56,361 nucleotides of DNA from Archangium violaceum Cb vi76 (GCF_000733295.1 NZ_JPMI01000072.1:1-56361), one strand, 5' to 3'. Positions 18,728-27,700 are shown, numbered from the stretch's first letter. Made by a program: numbers and translations. The notes: generated by a model from the sequence alone, not told the origin.

Positions 18728-19641
18728 GCGGCATCTCCGTCCAGGGACTGGCCAAGCGTTTCGGTGCGCGCACCGCGGTGGAGGGGCTGGACTTCGACGT
18801 CCGCCCCGGCGAGGTATTCGGTCTGCTCGGGCCCAACGGCGCCGGGAAGACGACCACGGTGCGCATGCTCACCGGCCTGCTCCAGCCCTCGGCGGGGGAG
18901 GCTCGCGTCTGGGGGCACTCGGTGCGCACGGACGGCGAGGCGCTGCGGCGCGTGGTGGGCCTGCTCACCGAGCAGCCCGGGCTCTATGAGCGGCTGAGCG
19001 CCCGCGACAACCTGCGCTTCTTCATGAAGCTGCACGAGCTGGACGAGCGCCAGGTGTGGCCTCGGGCCCGGTCGTACCTGGAGCGCTTCGGGCTGGCGGG
19101 CCGCGAGAACGACCCTTGCGGCGGCTTCTCCAAGGGCATGCGGCAGAAGCTGGCCATCGTGCGCACGCTGGTGCACGACCCCAAGGTCATCTTCCTGGAC
19201 GAGCCCACGAGCGGCCTGGATCCCGAGTCGGCGCGCACGGTGCGCGACGCGGTGGCGGAGCTGGCGGCGGAGGGGCGCACCATCGTCCTGTGCTCGCACA
19301 ACCTGGCCGAGGTGGAGCGGTTGTGCACGCGGGTGGCGGTGGTGAAGGGGCGGTTGCTGGCCATGGCGCCGGTGAACGAGCTGCGGCGCACGGGCAGCGC
19401 GCTGGAGGTGAAGGTGGAGGGCGAAGCCGAGCGCTACGTCCAGGCCCTGTCCGCGCTGCCCTTCGCGCCCAACGTGCTCGCCGAGGGTGCCCGGCTGCGG
19501 GTGATGCTGGCGGACGAGGCGCAGGCCCCGGACGTGGTGGCGTGCCTGGTGGGGGCGGGAGCCCGCGTGCGCAGCGCGGTGCCGGCCCAGCGTCCACTCG
19601 AGGAGGTCTACCTGGAGCTCATCCGCGAGGGGAGGGTGTGA
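18724..19641 (+). CDS. ABC-2 type exporter, ATP-binding subunit
   Basis: A 305-aa NatA-like ATPase. Visible motifs are Walker A ('GPNGAGKTT'), the signature in the variant form 'GGFSKGMRQKLA', Walker B ('VIFLDEP') and the switch histidine ('LCSHNLAE'). The C-terminal 80 residues are the extra domain common in ABC-2 ATPases. The start is taken as TTG at 18724, giving 'MSGISVQGLAKRFG' and a TTGA overlap with the glycosyltransferase stop codon; no ATG fits better. It pairs with the permease that begins 2 bases after its stop. The cargo is unknown, but the link to a glycosyltransferase suggests export of a glycan or lipid. Confidence 0.93.
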   Translation: MSGISVQGLAKRFGARTAVEGLDFDVRPGEVFGLLGPNGAGKTTTVRMLTGLLQPSAGEARVWGHSVRTDGEALRRVVGLLTEQPGLYERLSARDNLRFFMKLHELDERQVWPRARSYLERFGLAGRENDPCGGFSKGMRQKLAIVRTLVHDPKVIFLDEPTSGLDPESARTVRDAVAELAAEGRTIVLCSHNLAEVERLCTRVAVVKGRLLAMAPVNELRRTGSALEVKVEGEAERYVQALSALPFAPNVLAEGARLRVMLADEAQAPDVVACLVGAGARVRSAVPAQRPLEEVYLELIREGRV

Positions 19642-19643
19642 GC

Positions 19644-20444
19644 ATGGCGTTCCGTTCCCGGCGCGCGCTGGCCGTCTTCTGGAAGGACTTCCTGGATCTG
19701 CGCAGGAACCCGGTGCTGCTGCTGGGCATGGCGGCGCTGCCCCTGGTGCTGGTGGTGGTGCCCATCATCGTCGTCTGGACGTACGTGCGGGATCCGAACG
19801 ACAGCAACCTCCGGGTGATCGCCCTCTACTACGACCCGACCCTGCCCCTGAACGCCAACGCCGGGCGCTTCCTGGTGGAGCGCACGCTGCTGGACTGGTT
19901 CGGCATGTTCCTGGTGATGCCGGTGTTCGTCCCCATCCTCATCTCCTCGCAGAGCGTGGCGGGGGAGAAGGAGCGGCGCACCCTGGAGCCGCTGCTGGCC
20001 TCGCCGGTGACGGCGATGGAGCTGGTGGCGGGCAAGAGCCTGGCCTCGCTGGTGCCGGCGCTGATCATCACCTGGATGGCCTTCGTGCTGCTGTGCGTCG
20101 GAGTGGACGTGGTGGCGTGGCCGCTGGGCCAGGGGCCGATGCTGCCCAACACGCTGTGGCTCTTCGGCATCCTCGTGCTGGCGCCGCTCTTCGCCTTCTT
20201 CGGCAACGGGGTGGCGGTGCTCATCTCCGCGCGCGTCGCCGAGGCCCGCACCGCGCAACAGATCGCCGCGCTCATCGTGCTCCCGCTCGTGGGGCTGGTG
20301 GCCGGCCAGGTGGCGGGCTTCCTGCACGCCGGGCCGGTGTACTACGCGGTGCAGGGCGGGGTGGTGCTGCTGCTGGACGTGGCCCTGCTGTGGGCGAGTG
20401 TCCGCCTGCTGGACCGGGAGCGGTTGATCAGCCGCTGGGGGTAG
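19644..20444 (+). CDS. ABC-2 type exporter, permease subunit
   Basis: A 266-aa inner-membrane protein of the NatB/ABC-2 type. It has an N-terminal transmembrane helix ('GMAALPLVLVVVPIIVVW') and a periplasmic loop. The conserved cytoplasmic segment follows ('SVAGEKERRTLEPLLASPV'), characteristic of ABC-2 permeases, and then four or five more helices. The ATG at 19644 follows 'ggagg' with 8-base spacing; a GTG at 19638 overlapping the ATPase stop is a less likely alternative. It forms an exporter with the preceding ATPase. Confidence 0.92.
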   Translation: MAFRSRRALAVFWKDFLDLRRNPVLLLGMAALPLVLVVVPIIVVWTYVRDPNDSNLRVIALYYDPTLPLNANAGRFLVERTLLDWFGMFLVMPVFVPILISSQSVAGEKERRTLEPLLASPVTAMELVAGKSLASLVPALIITWMAFVLLCVGVDVVAWPLGQGPMLPNTLWLFGILVLAPLFAFFGNGVAVLISARVAEARTAQQIAALIVLPLVGLVAGQVAGFLHAGPVYYAVQGGVVLLLDVALLWASVRLLDRERLISRWG

Positions 20445-20626
20445 CCGGGCGGACAAGGGAATGCCGGGTTGACTGGCCAAGGGTGCGGAACCTCTGGCAT
20501 GTTCCCAGGACAAGCCGGGGGTAGGGCGATCAGCGGGCATGCAATAGGCCCGGTCGCTATGCGTTGGAAGGGTAGGCGGCGTGGCTCCCGGTAGTCGACG
20601 CGGTCTCTGGAGGCGACGAAAGCACG

Positions 20627-21691
20627 ATGGGATTCTTCGGTACGATCAAGGACGAGGCGAAGCGTAACTTCATCGCGCGCGCTGACGAGGCGAAGGGCGA
20701 GATTGTCTACAAGTATCCGGAGAAGAACATCCGGATGCTCACCCAGCTCACCGTCGATGCGGACGAGATCGCACTCTTCGTCAAGGACGGGAAGGTGGAG
20801 GGCAAGCTGGGGCCGGGGCGGCACCAGTTGGACACCAGCAACATCCCGTTCCTGTCGCGGCTGGTGGAGGGGTTCACCGGCGGCAACATGTTCATGGCCG
20901 AGGTCTTCTTCGTCTCCACGCGCGAGTTCACGGGCGTGAAGTTCGGCGGCCCCATCGGTGACGTGCGCGATCCGGAGACGGGGCTGGGCATTGGCACCAT
21001 GGTGTACGGCGACTTTTCCGTCCGGGTGACGGAGCCGGAGAAGCTCGTGGTGGGCCTGGTGGGCATGGGCCGCACCAGCAACGCGGACTTCCTGGGCTGG
21101 TTCAAGAACCAGGTGCTCAAGGTGACGCGTGACCGTATCGCCGAGCTGCTGGTGAAGAAGCGCTGGCCGCTGCTGGACGTGACGAGCGGCGCGTACACCG
21201 AGGAGATCGAGAACGAGGTGATCGCCGGCCTGAAGCCGCACGTGGACACCTACGGCATGACCGTGGTGCGGATGGGCAACTTCCACGTCAGCATCAAGGA
21301 GGAGGACGAGGCGACGCTGAAGAAGCTGTCGAAGGACGTGGCGTACTCGCGTCTGGCGGGCGGCTTCCAGCAGTACGCGCAGGGCCAGGCGATGCTGGGC
21401 GCGGCCGAGGGCATGGCCAAGGGCGGCGACGGCAGCGGCGCCGGGGCCGGGCTGCAGGGCATGGGGATGGGCATGGGCTTCGGCATGGCCCAGATGTTCA
21501 CGAACCAGCAGCAGCAGAATCAGCAGCAGCAGCACCAGCAGCAGCAGCAGCCGCCTCCCGCGGCGGCGGCGCCGGCGGACACGCGTACCCCGGCGCAGCG
21601 GCTGAAGGAGCTGAAGGAGTTGAAGGACGCGGGCGTGCTGTCGGACGACGAGTACAACGCCAAGCGCGCGGAGCTGATGAAGCTGCTGTAG
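20627..21691 (+). CDS. SPFH-domain protein (YdjI/virion core-like) with Gln-rich linker and SHOCT domain
   Basis: A 354-aa cytoplasmic protein. Residues about 1-240 form an SPFH/band-7-like domain of the kind annotated 'virion core protein (lumpy skin disease virus)', with the typical start 'GFFGTIKDEAKRNFIAR'. A Gly/Met-rich segment and a Gln tract follow at residues 294-308, encoded by an imperfect CAG run. The last 35 residues are a SHOCT oligomerisation domain ('LKELKELKDAGVLSDDEY'). Proteins of this type are linked to envelope-stress or membrane-domain functions, but no reaction is known. It stands alone; a hairpin terminator follows. Confidence 0.88.
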   Translation: MGFFGTIKDEAKRNFIARADEAKGEIVYKYPEKNIRMLTQLTVDADEIALFVKDGKVEGKLGPGRHQLDTSNIPFLSRLVEGFTGGNMFMAEVFFVSTREFTGVKFGGPIGDVRDPETGLGIGTMVYGDFSVRVTEPEKLVVGLVGMGRTSNADFLGWFKNQVLKVTRDRIAELLVKKRWPLLDVTSGAYTEEIENEVIAGLKPHVDTYGMTVVRMGNFHVSIKEEDEATLKKLSKDVAYSRLAGGFQQYAQGQAMLGAAEGMAKGGDGSGAGAGLQGMGMGMGFGMAQMFTNQQQQNQQQQHQQQQQPPPAAAAPADTRTPAQRLKELKELKDAGVLSDDEYNAKRAELMKLL

Positions 21692-21724
21692 CCCCGGCTG
21701 TCGGTGCCCCACTTGCCCCAAAAT

Positions 21725-21760
21725 CCCCTCTCCCCCCGGGAGAGGGACGGGGTGAGGGTG
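21725..21760 (+). repeat. 36-base intergenic hairpin repeat, copy 1
   Basis: A short palindromic element built on the arms ccctctccc / gggagaggg followed by 'acggggtgagggtg'. Near-identical copies lie at 44448-44483 and 53061-53096, all in the same orientation and all between convergent genes. It is probably a REP-like or terminator element. Confidence 0.7.
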
Positions 21761-21784
21761 CCGGAAACCCCGAGTTGTCCCCCG

Positions 21785-21816
21785 AGGCCTCCGTCCGTGA
21801 TTCCGGGCGGAGGCCT
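21785..21816. terminator. Bidirectional terminator between SPFH and M3-peptidase genes
   Basis: A perfect 9-bp stem (aggcctccg / cggaggcct) with a 14-base loop lies between two convergent genes. It is symmetrical, so it can serve both strands. Its arms resemble the hairpins at 48451-48485 and 53128-53163. Confidence 0.55.
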
Positions 21817-21824
21817 TCGTGTTC

Positions 21825-23753
21825 CTACCGCCGGGACTTGTGCCCGTGCCCCGTACGGAAGCCGTCCTTCTTCCTGGGGGCCGAGGCCTTGCTCTTCTTC
21901 GAGGCGCGGGCCTGGCGGGACTCGGGCTTGCGGACCTTCGAGGCCTTCGACTTCGCCGGGCGAGTGGCCGCCGGAGTGGGCTGGGGGGCGGAGACGGGGG
22001 TGGGCGTCACGGGCGTGGCCGGAGGGGGCTCGGCGGCGGGGGCCTGCTCGGGGGGCGCCGGGGTGTTCTCGGGAGAGGCCGGGGCCGTGGGCTCAGGGGC
22101 CGCGGGCGTGGCCGAGCCCTCATCGCGGGCATCCAGCTTGATGGGGACGCCCAGGGTGGTGCCCAGCCGCAGCAGCAGCACGTCCGGGGAAATACTCTTC
22201 TCGCCCATGCTCTCGGCCACCTCGCGCGCGGAGAGCGCGTTGCCGTGGGCCCACAGCGCCTGGAGGAACTTCCCGGCGTCCGGCTCGTGCCACCAGGACG
22301 GGCCGAAGCGCGCCTTGAGCTGGCCCTGCAACTGGCCCGCGAGGAACCACGCGCGGAAGTTGTCCGCGGACTGGAAGAAGTCCTCCTGCTCCATGAGGTA
22401 GCGCGCCACGTCGTCCTTCGTCGCGGGCATCTCGTCCACGCGCTCGAGCATGGCCTTGTACAGCTCGCGGGCGTCCACGCCCTCCTCCTGCCGGTGCAGC
22501 GCGAGCTGGTACAGCAGCCGGCCCGCGGCGCGGCGGATGAGGAACAGCTTGTGGGCGCTCGTGGCCGCCAGGTACGTGGCCCGGTCCTTCCCCGTCAGCC
22601 CCGCGTGCTCCTCCAGCCACACCGGGTCCTCCGTCAGGTCCTCGAAGAGGGCCGCGTACGCCTCGGTGACGGTGGGGTTGCCCAGCTTGGCCAGCTCGAA
22701 GCGCGGCTCCTTCGTGTACGCGTAGTGCAGCGTGTGGCCGAACTCGTGCAACAGCCGCGACTGCTCCAGCGCGCCGTCCACGGGCCGCACCGACAGCCGC
22801 ACGTCCCCGGGCACCTCGATGCCCAGCGACAGCGGACGCGGATTCTTGCGCTTCACGCCCTCGCGCGCGTCGATGCGCACGTTCTTCATGCCGCCCAGGT
22901 CGATGCCCATCCCCGACAGGGTGCCGTGCGCGCGCAGCAGCAGCTCGCCCTTGGGGAAGAAGCCATCCACCTCACGCGGGCGGAACAGCCGCGGCAGATC
23001 CGCCCGGGTGAGGTTCGTGAAGGGCATCCCCAGCTCGCGCTGGGCCAGCCGCTCCATCACGTCCTTGTAGGGCGCCTCGGTGGCCTGAAGCACCTCCTCG
23101 GCCAGCAGGGCCAGCCGGCCCAGGTCCGCCTGCCTCAGCTCACCGCCAAAGGCCTCGTACGAGGGATAACCCAGCTCGCGGACCAGCTCCTCCGTGCGCT
23201 GCTCGCGCCGCTGGATGAGCGGGTCGAGCCGCACCAGGGCGGGCGTGGCGGCGGTGTAGAGGGCCTGGCGCTTCGGCGCGCTGCGCTCGTTGGCCAGCAA
23301 CCGCTCCAGCTCGCTCCAGCGCACCTCGCGGCCGTCCACCTGGAAGGTCAGTGACGCCTCCAGGTTGGCGATGGCGTCGTTCACCTCGGCGAGCTGCTGC
23401 GACAGGTACTCGCCCGCGAAGTGCGACTGGAGCGCGGTGAGGGCGCGCAGCTCGCGCGGCTCCGTGGTGCGCTGGCGCAGCCGGTCGATCTTCCGGATGT
23501 TGTCGAGGCTGAACAGCGTCTCCTTGCCCACGTACGTGGAGGCCACGTCCGCGCGGGCGCCCTCGGACCAGTAGCTCCACACGAGCAGGTCCTGCGCCTT
23601 GAGCAGGGCCGCCGCGTCGGAGGCGAGCCGCGCCACCTCGGCGGCGAGCTGCTGCTCCTCGGTGAGGGGGGGAGGCGCCTTGGGCGTGGTGACGCACCCA
23701 CCGAGGGTGCTGAGGCTGAGGGTCAGGAGGAGTGCGGGAAGCCTTGGGCGCAT
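21825..23753 (-). CDS. M3-like zinc metallopeptidase lipoprotein
   Basis: A 642-aa protein with a lipoprotein signal ('LSLSTLGGC', lipid-modified Cys20). Residues about 30-560 resemble the thimet oligopeptidase (M3) fold. The zinc motif is HEFGH at 336-340, and a candidate third ligand, Glu364, lies in 'TVTEAYAALF'. The tail of about 80 residues is low-complexity Pro/Ala then Lys/Arg-rich, which is unusual for M3 enzymes and may bind DNA, polysaccharide or the cell wall. The ATG at 23753 is chosen for the signal peptide, although the frame is open upstream. It is probably an oligopeptidase tethered to the outer or inner membrane. It is divergent from epmA with 30 bases between starts. Confidence 0.88.
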   Translation of the reverse strand: MRPRLPALLLTLSLSTLGGCVTTPKAPPPLTEEQQLAAEVARLASDAAALLKAQDLLVWSYWSEGARADVASTYVGKETLFSLDNIRKIDRLRQRTTEPRELRALTALQSHFAGEYLSQQLAEVNDAIANLEASLTFQVDGREVRWSELERLLANERSAPKRQALYTAATPALVRLDPLIQRREQRTEELVRELGYPSYEAFGGELRQADLGRLALLAEEVLQATEAPYKDVMERLAQRELGMPFTNLTRADLPRLFRPREVDGFFPKGELLLRAHGTLSGMGIDLGGMKNVRIDAREGVKRKNPRPLSLGIEVPGDVRLSVRPVDGALEQSRLLHEFGHTLHYAYTKEPRFELAKLGNPTVTEAYAALFEDLTEDPVWLEEHAGLTGKDRATYLAATSAHKLFLIRRAAGRLLYQLALHRQEEGVDARELYKAMLERVDEMPATKDDVARYLMEQEDFFQSADNFRAWFLAGQLQGQLKARFGPSWWHEPDAGKFLQALWAHGNALSAREVAESMGEKSISPDVLLLRLGTTLGVPIKLDARDEGSATPAAPEPTAPASPENTPAPPEQAPAAEPPPATPVTPTPVSAPQPTPAATRPAKSKASKVRKPESRQARASKKSKASAPRKKDGFRTGHGHKSRR

Positions 23754-23783
23754 GGGACGCGCAATGTAACTTCCGCGGCGCTC

Positions 23784-24770
23784 ATGCCCAATCCAGTACA
23801 GTGGCGCTCGGCCGCCGGCCGGCAGGCGCTCTACGGAGCCCTCCGCCGTTTCTTCACCCAGCTCGGCTACCTCGAGGTGGACACCCCGCTGCTCATCCCC
23901 ACCCCGGGGATGGAGCCCCACATCACCGCCTTCGAGGCCCCCTTCGTCCCCGAAACGGACGTGGGCCAGCGCCGCCCCCTCTACCTGCACACCAGCCCCG
24001 AGTACGCCATGAAGCGGCTGCTCGCCGATGGCGCTGGGCCCATCTTCCAGATTTGCAAGGTATTCAGAAATGGGGAGGTCTCGAGGACCCACAACCCCGA
24101 GTTCACCCTGCTGGAGTTCTACCGGCCCCGGGCGGACTACCACGCCATCATGGCGGACCTGGAGGGGGCGCTGGCGGAGGCGGACCAGGCGGTGGGGGGT
24201 GATGGCTTCTTCCGCCGCACGCCCTACGAGCGGCTGTCCGTGCGGGACGCGGTGCTGCGGGAGACGGGCGTGGACCTCCGGGCCTGTGCGGACGGGCCCT
24301 CGCTGAAGCGGGCGGCGGAGGCGGCCGGGGTGCGCACGGGGGATGCCACCAGCTTCGACGATGTCTTCTTCCACCTCTTCCTGCAGAAGGTGGAGGGGAA
24401 GCTGGGGTGGGAGCGGCCGACCTACCTGACGGAGTACCCCGCCTCCATGGCCTCGCTGGCGCGGCTCAAGCCAGGGGACCCGGCGGTGGCCGAGCGCACG
24501 GAGCTGTACGCCCGGGGGCTGGAACTGGCCAACGGCTTCTCCGAGCTGACGGACGCGGTGGAGCAGCGTGCCCGCCTGGTCGAGGAACAGGAGTTCCGGC
24601 GCCATGCGGGCCGGGCCGTGTATCCACTGGACGAGCGGTTCCTCGACGCGGTAGGCCGCATGCCACCCTCGGCGGGGATCGCCGTGGGGTTGGATCGTAT
24701 CCTGATGCTGTTGCTGGGCGTGGAGTCCATCTCGGATGTCCTGCTGTTCCCGGCACACGAGTTCGTCTGA
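23784..24770 (+). CDS. epmA: Elongation factor P beta-lysine ligase EpmA (GenX/PoxA)
   Basis: A 328-aa class II lysyl-tRNA-synthetase paralogue lacking the N-terminal anticodon-binding OB domain, which is the hallmark of EpmA. It activates (R)-beta-lysine and attaches it to EF-P so that ribosomes can pass poly-proline stretches. The class II motifs are visible: 'LEVDTPLLIPTPGMEPHI' (motif 1), 'ICKVFRNGE' and 'HNPEFTLLEFY' (motif 2), and 'GIAVGLDRILMLLLG' (motif 3). The start at 23784 gives the expected 'MPNPVQWRS'. The pyrophosphatase gene follows after 8 bases, probably in the same transcript; it could clear the pyrophosphate that EpmA releases. EF-P and EpmB are not in the window. Confidence 0.93.
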   Translation: MPNPVQWRSAAGRQALYGALRRFFTQLGYLEVDTPLLIPTPGMEPHITAFEAPFVPETDVGQRRPLYLHTSPEYAMKRLLADGAGPIFQICKVFRNGEVSRTHNPEFTLLEFYRPRADYHAIMADLEGALAEADQAVGGDGFFRRTPYERLSVRDAVLRETGVDLRACADGPSLKRAAEAAGVRTGDATSFDDVFFHLFLQKVEGKLGWERPTYLTEYPASMASLARLKPGDPAVAERTELYARGLELANGFSELTDAVEQRARLVEEQEFRRHAGRAVYPLDERFLDAVGRMPPSAGIAVGLDRILMLLLGVESISDVLLFPAHEFV

Positions 24771-24778
24771 GAAGTGAC

Positions 24779-25447
24779 ATGGCCACCAAGAAGCCGCAGA
24801 CCCACAGTTTCCAGGCCCACCCCTGGCACGGCATTTCCCCTGGCGACGAGGTCCCCGAGGTCGTCACCACGTACATCGAGATGGTGCCCACCGACACGGT
24901 GAAGTACGAGCTCGACAAGGACTCGGGCATCCTGCGCCTGGACCGGCCGCAGCAGTTCTCCAGCCAGTGCCCCACGCTCTACGGCTTCATCCCGCAGACG
25001 TACTGCGACGAGCTGGTGGCGAAGCGCTGCGCCGAGCGCACCGGGAACAAGGGCATCAAGGGTGATGGAGATCCGCTCGACATCTGCGTGCTGACGGAGA
25101 AGGTGATTCCGAGCGGCGCGCTGCTGGTGCGCGCGGTGCCGGTGGGCGGCTTCCGCATGGTCGATGGCAACGAGGCGGACGACAAGATCATCGCCGTGCT
25201 GGAGTCGGACCTCGTCTACGGGGCGCTGCAGCACGTGGCGCAACTGCCGACCACGCTCATCGAGCGCCTCAAGCACTACTTCCTCACGTACAAGCAGATT
25301 CCCAGCCAGGCCAAGCGCTCGGTGGAGATCGTCGAGATGTACGATCGGAGCGAGGCGCACGAGGTCATCATGCGCAGCATGAAGGACTACCAGCGCGTGT
25401 ACGGCCAGGGCACGCCCGCGCGTAAGCCGCGCGGCCGCAAGGGATAG
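24779..25447 (+). CDS. ppa: Inorganic pyrophosphatase, family I
   Basis: A 222-aa cytoplasmic enzyme hydrolysing pyrophosphate to phosphate. The family I signature is present as 'GDGDPLDICVL', with the metal-binding aspartates in place. 'SSQCPTLYGFIPQTYC' corresponds to the conserved substrate-binding strand. It is longer than the roughly 175-aa E. coli enzyme, with extra residues at both ends and a basic C-terminal tail. The ATG at 24779 lies 8 bases after the epmA stop codon. Confidence 0.93.
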   Translation: MATKKPQTHSFQAHPWHGISPGDEVPEVVTTYIEMVPTDTVKYELDKDSGILRLDRPQQFSSQCPTLYGFIPQTYCDELVAKRCAERTGNKGIKGDGDPLDICVLTEKVIPSGALLVRAVPVGGFRMVDGNEADDKIIAVLESDLVYGALQHVAQLPTTLIERLKHYFLTYKQIPSQAKRSVEIVEMYDRSEAHEVIMRSMKDYQRVYGQGTPARKPRGRKG

Positions 25448-25492
25448 GCGTGATTTGCCCACGGTGACGGGGCGGGATAGAAGCCCCGCCCC

Positions 25493-26500
25493 ATGCGATT
25501 CCCCGTCCGCGTCCTCGTTGCCTTGTTGAGCAGTGCTTCCCTGTGGGGTTGTGAGCAGGCGAAGACGGAGCCCTCGTTCGACTACGGGCCCAAGCGCGGG
25601 CTCGTGGCGCAACTGCGGAACGCGCTCGAGAAGGAGCCCTGCGACAGGACGAAGGCGGTGCAGTACACCCAGACCGTGTTCTCCGCCGGGGATTGGCGAG
25701 GAAGCATCCAGTTCACCGACGGCTTCATCTCGCGGTGCGGGAAGTTTCCCCAGCTCCGGTCCATCACCTACTCGGCGCACATGCAGCTGAGCGAGTTCGA
25801 CCTCGCCATCCGGGATGCCACGGAGCTCATCGACAGCGCTCCGGGCAACGCGGGGTACTGGGTGTGGCGCGCCATGGCCCACCAGTCCCTGCAGAAGTCC
25901 GAGCAGGCCCTGGCGGACTTCCAGCAGGCCTTCCGCCTCCAGCCGGAGCAGTTCCAGGTGGCCAATCAGCTGGCCACCGCTTACGAGCGGCTGGACCGGC
26001 CGTGTGACGGCCACCTCGTGCTGCTGGAGCACCGGCAGTCGAACATCGAGTCCCTCGGAAGGCCCGAGGTGACGAATCGGATCAAGCAGCTGGCGGCCAT
26101 GGGCTGCGAGCTCGGGAAGGGCAGGGCGGTGGTGCCGGTCAGCAAGACGGGCACCCTGTGGGTGGAGCCGCTGGTCGATGGCAAGCGGGGCCGGTTCATC
26201 CTGGACACCGGGGCGAACCTGGTGGCCGTCTCGCGGGCGTTCGCGGACCAGCTCGGGTTGAAGCTCGAGGGGGCCCGGACGATGTCGTTCCGCACGGCCA
26301 ATGGCCTCATCCAGGCTCCGGTGGTCCGGGTTCCGAGCATCGCGCTCCAGGGCGCCCGGGCCGAGAACGTCGAGGTGGCCGTCATGTCCACCCTGCCTCC
26401 GGAAGTGGATGGACTGCTGGGGCTCGGCTTCCTGGCGCGCTTCGAGATGAGGCTCGACACCAAGGCGGGACGGTTCGAGCTCTCGGAGCGCAGGCGTTAA
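25493..26500 (+). CDS. Lipoprotein with TPR repeats and a retropepsin-like aspartyl protease domain
   Basis: A 335-aa protein with a lipoprotein signal peptide (LWGC, Cys20). Residues about 60-205 contain TPR-like helices ('YWVWRAMAHQSLQKSEQAL'). Residues about 220-330 form a single retroviral-type aspartyl protease domain with the catalytic motif DTG at 238-240 ('FILDTGANLVAVSR') and a C-terminal 'VDGLLGLGFL' segment typical of this family. Such single-lobe proteases act as homodimers; the substrate is unknown. The 3' end overlaps the convergent TonB-like gene by 4 bases. A TPR-protease fusion on a lipid anchor suggests proteolysis in the periplasm within a larger complex. Confidence 0.85.
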   Translation: MRFPVRVLVALLSSASLWGCEQAKTEPSFDYGPKRGLVAQLRNALEKEPCDRTKAVQYTQTVFSAGDWRGSIQFTDGFISRCGKFPQLRSITYSAHMQLSEFDLAIRDATELIDSAPGNAGYWVWRAMAHQSLQKSEQALADFQQAFRLQPEQFQVANQLATAYERLDRPCDGHLVLLEHRQSNIESLGRPEVTNRIKQLAAMGCELGKGRAVVPVSKTGTLWVEPLVDGKRGRFILDTGANLVAVSRAFADQLGLKLEGARTMSFRTANGLIQAPVVRVPSIALQGARAENVEVAVMSTLPPEVDGLLGLGFLARFEMRLDTKAGRFELSERRR

Positions 26501-27636
26501 CGCACCTCGAGCAGCCGCACGCGTTTGTAGAGACGGCGATCGAGCGGCATCCGCAGGTCCGTGAGCTTCATCTCCGCGTCGAACTCGATGCTGAGGGTGG
26601 GCACGGGCGGGCTGATGGAGATGATGAGCTCGATCTGCCACAGGCTCACCAGTTGCGTGCGGCCCTGGAGGGCCTCGGGCGGTGGCACGGGGAACCTCGC
26701 GGCGGCGGCGCGGATGTCGGCTACTGCCTCCCGGTCTATCTGGAGGTCATTGCTGGGCGTGACGAGCTCCACGCTGAGCAGCTGTCCCCCGGTGTCCTGC
26801 ACCACGCGCACCGTGGCGCGGCGGCTGGAGCGGAACTGCTCCTTCATCTGCCGGCGCAGCGTGCGGCGCGTTTCGAGTGATGGGTCTCCTCCCGGTGGCA
26901 GCCGGTCGTAGGCCTCCGGCGTATCGGCGTCGAGCGCCGAGCCCGTGTTCGCGTAGGCCGCCGCTCTGTCCGACCAGACCCGCATCCACTCCGCGGAATT
27001 GCCGCGGGTTTGATCGAGGAAGCCCTTGATGCCCTTGGCGCTGACGGCGCGCTCGGCATCCCAGTTCTTCAGCAGCGATTTGCCCAGCTCGGAGTAGTAC
27101 GGGTGCACGAGCCCCCGGTCCACCTTCCCCCGGCGCACCCCCTCCATGACCATGTCGGCTACGCGCTCCTCCGGCGTGGCGGGAACGGGCACGCCGGCGT
27201 CTGGGATGTCGACTCCTCTGTCCGGGCTCCACGACAGCGAGGGCGAGGGCAGGAGCCGGGACGCCCCCAGGCGCGGCCCCTCGGCCCGTGGCCCGTCCGA
27301 GCGCGGAATGTCACTCACCGGAGGGCTCTCGGTAACCGTGGGCGGAGGCTCGGCGGGAGTGGGCGGAGGCGAGGCCGGTGGTTTCGGAGCCTGCGCAATG
27401 GCTGGTGGAGGACGGCGGGGCGGCTTCGGCGGCGGGCGGCTCGGGGGCAGGGGCTTCGGAGGCTCAGGGGGTGGGGCCACCTCCACCTCGACGAACTGGA
27501 GCGTCGCCGGGGCGGGAGGCGGACGGCGCTGCTCCGCGAGCGGCGAACGCCGGACCTCCATCCACAGCCACACCCCGGCGTGCAGGCCGAGGCTGAGGAG
27601 GAGCGCGAGCAACAGTCGGCGGCGGGAGTCCGGCAT
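26497..27636 (-). CDS. TonB-family energy-transducer-like protein
   Basis: A 379-aa protein with one N-terminal membrane helix ('LLLALLLSLGLHAGVWLW') and a periplasmic Pro-rich spacer of about 100 residues. A C-terminal region resembles a TonB/TolA C-terminal domain ('VRVVQDTGGQLLSVELVTPS'). An insert of about 130 residues with 'YYSELGKSLLKNWDAERAV' precedes the TonB-like part. It probably links the inner-membrane proton motive force to an outer-membrane partner, but no ExbB/ExbD genes are adjacent. The start at 27636 is divergent from pncB with 64 bases between. Confidence 0.82.
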   Translation of the reverse strand: MPDSRRRLLLALLLSLGLHAGVWLWMEVRRSPLAEQRRPPPAPATLQFVEVEVAPPPEPPKPLPPSRPPPKPPRRPPPAIAQAPKPPASPPPTPAEPPPTVTESPPVSDIPRSDGPRAEGPRLGASRLLPSPSLSWSPDRGVDIPDAGVPVPATPEERVADMVMEGVRRGKVDRGLVHPYYSELGKSLLKNWDAERAVSAKGIKGFLDQTRGNSAEWMRVWSDRAAAYANTGSALDADTPEAYDRLPPGGDPSLETRRTLRRQMKEQFRSSRRATVRVVQDTGGQLLSVELVTPSNDLQIDREAVADIRAAAARFPVPPPEALQGRTQLVSLWQIELIISISPPVPTLSIEFDAEMKLTDLRMPLDRRLYKRVRLLEVR

Positions 27637-27659
27637 GCCTGGACCGATTCAACCACCTC

Positions 27660-27686
27660 GACGCCCATTTGGTTAGAGTGGGCGTC
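27660..27686. promoter_or_regulatory. Inverted repeat in the pncB 5' region
   Basis: A perfect 8-bp inverted repeat (gacgccca / tgggcgtc) with an 11-base spacer ends 14 bases before the pncB ATG and just before its Shine-Dalgarno (ggagg). It could be an operator shared with the divergent TonB-like gene or an RNA hairpin. The assignment is inference. Confidence 0.4.
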
Positions 27687-27700
27687 CTGGAGGCAACACC

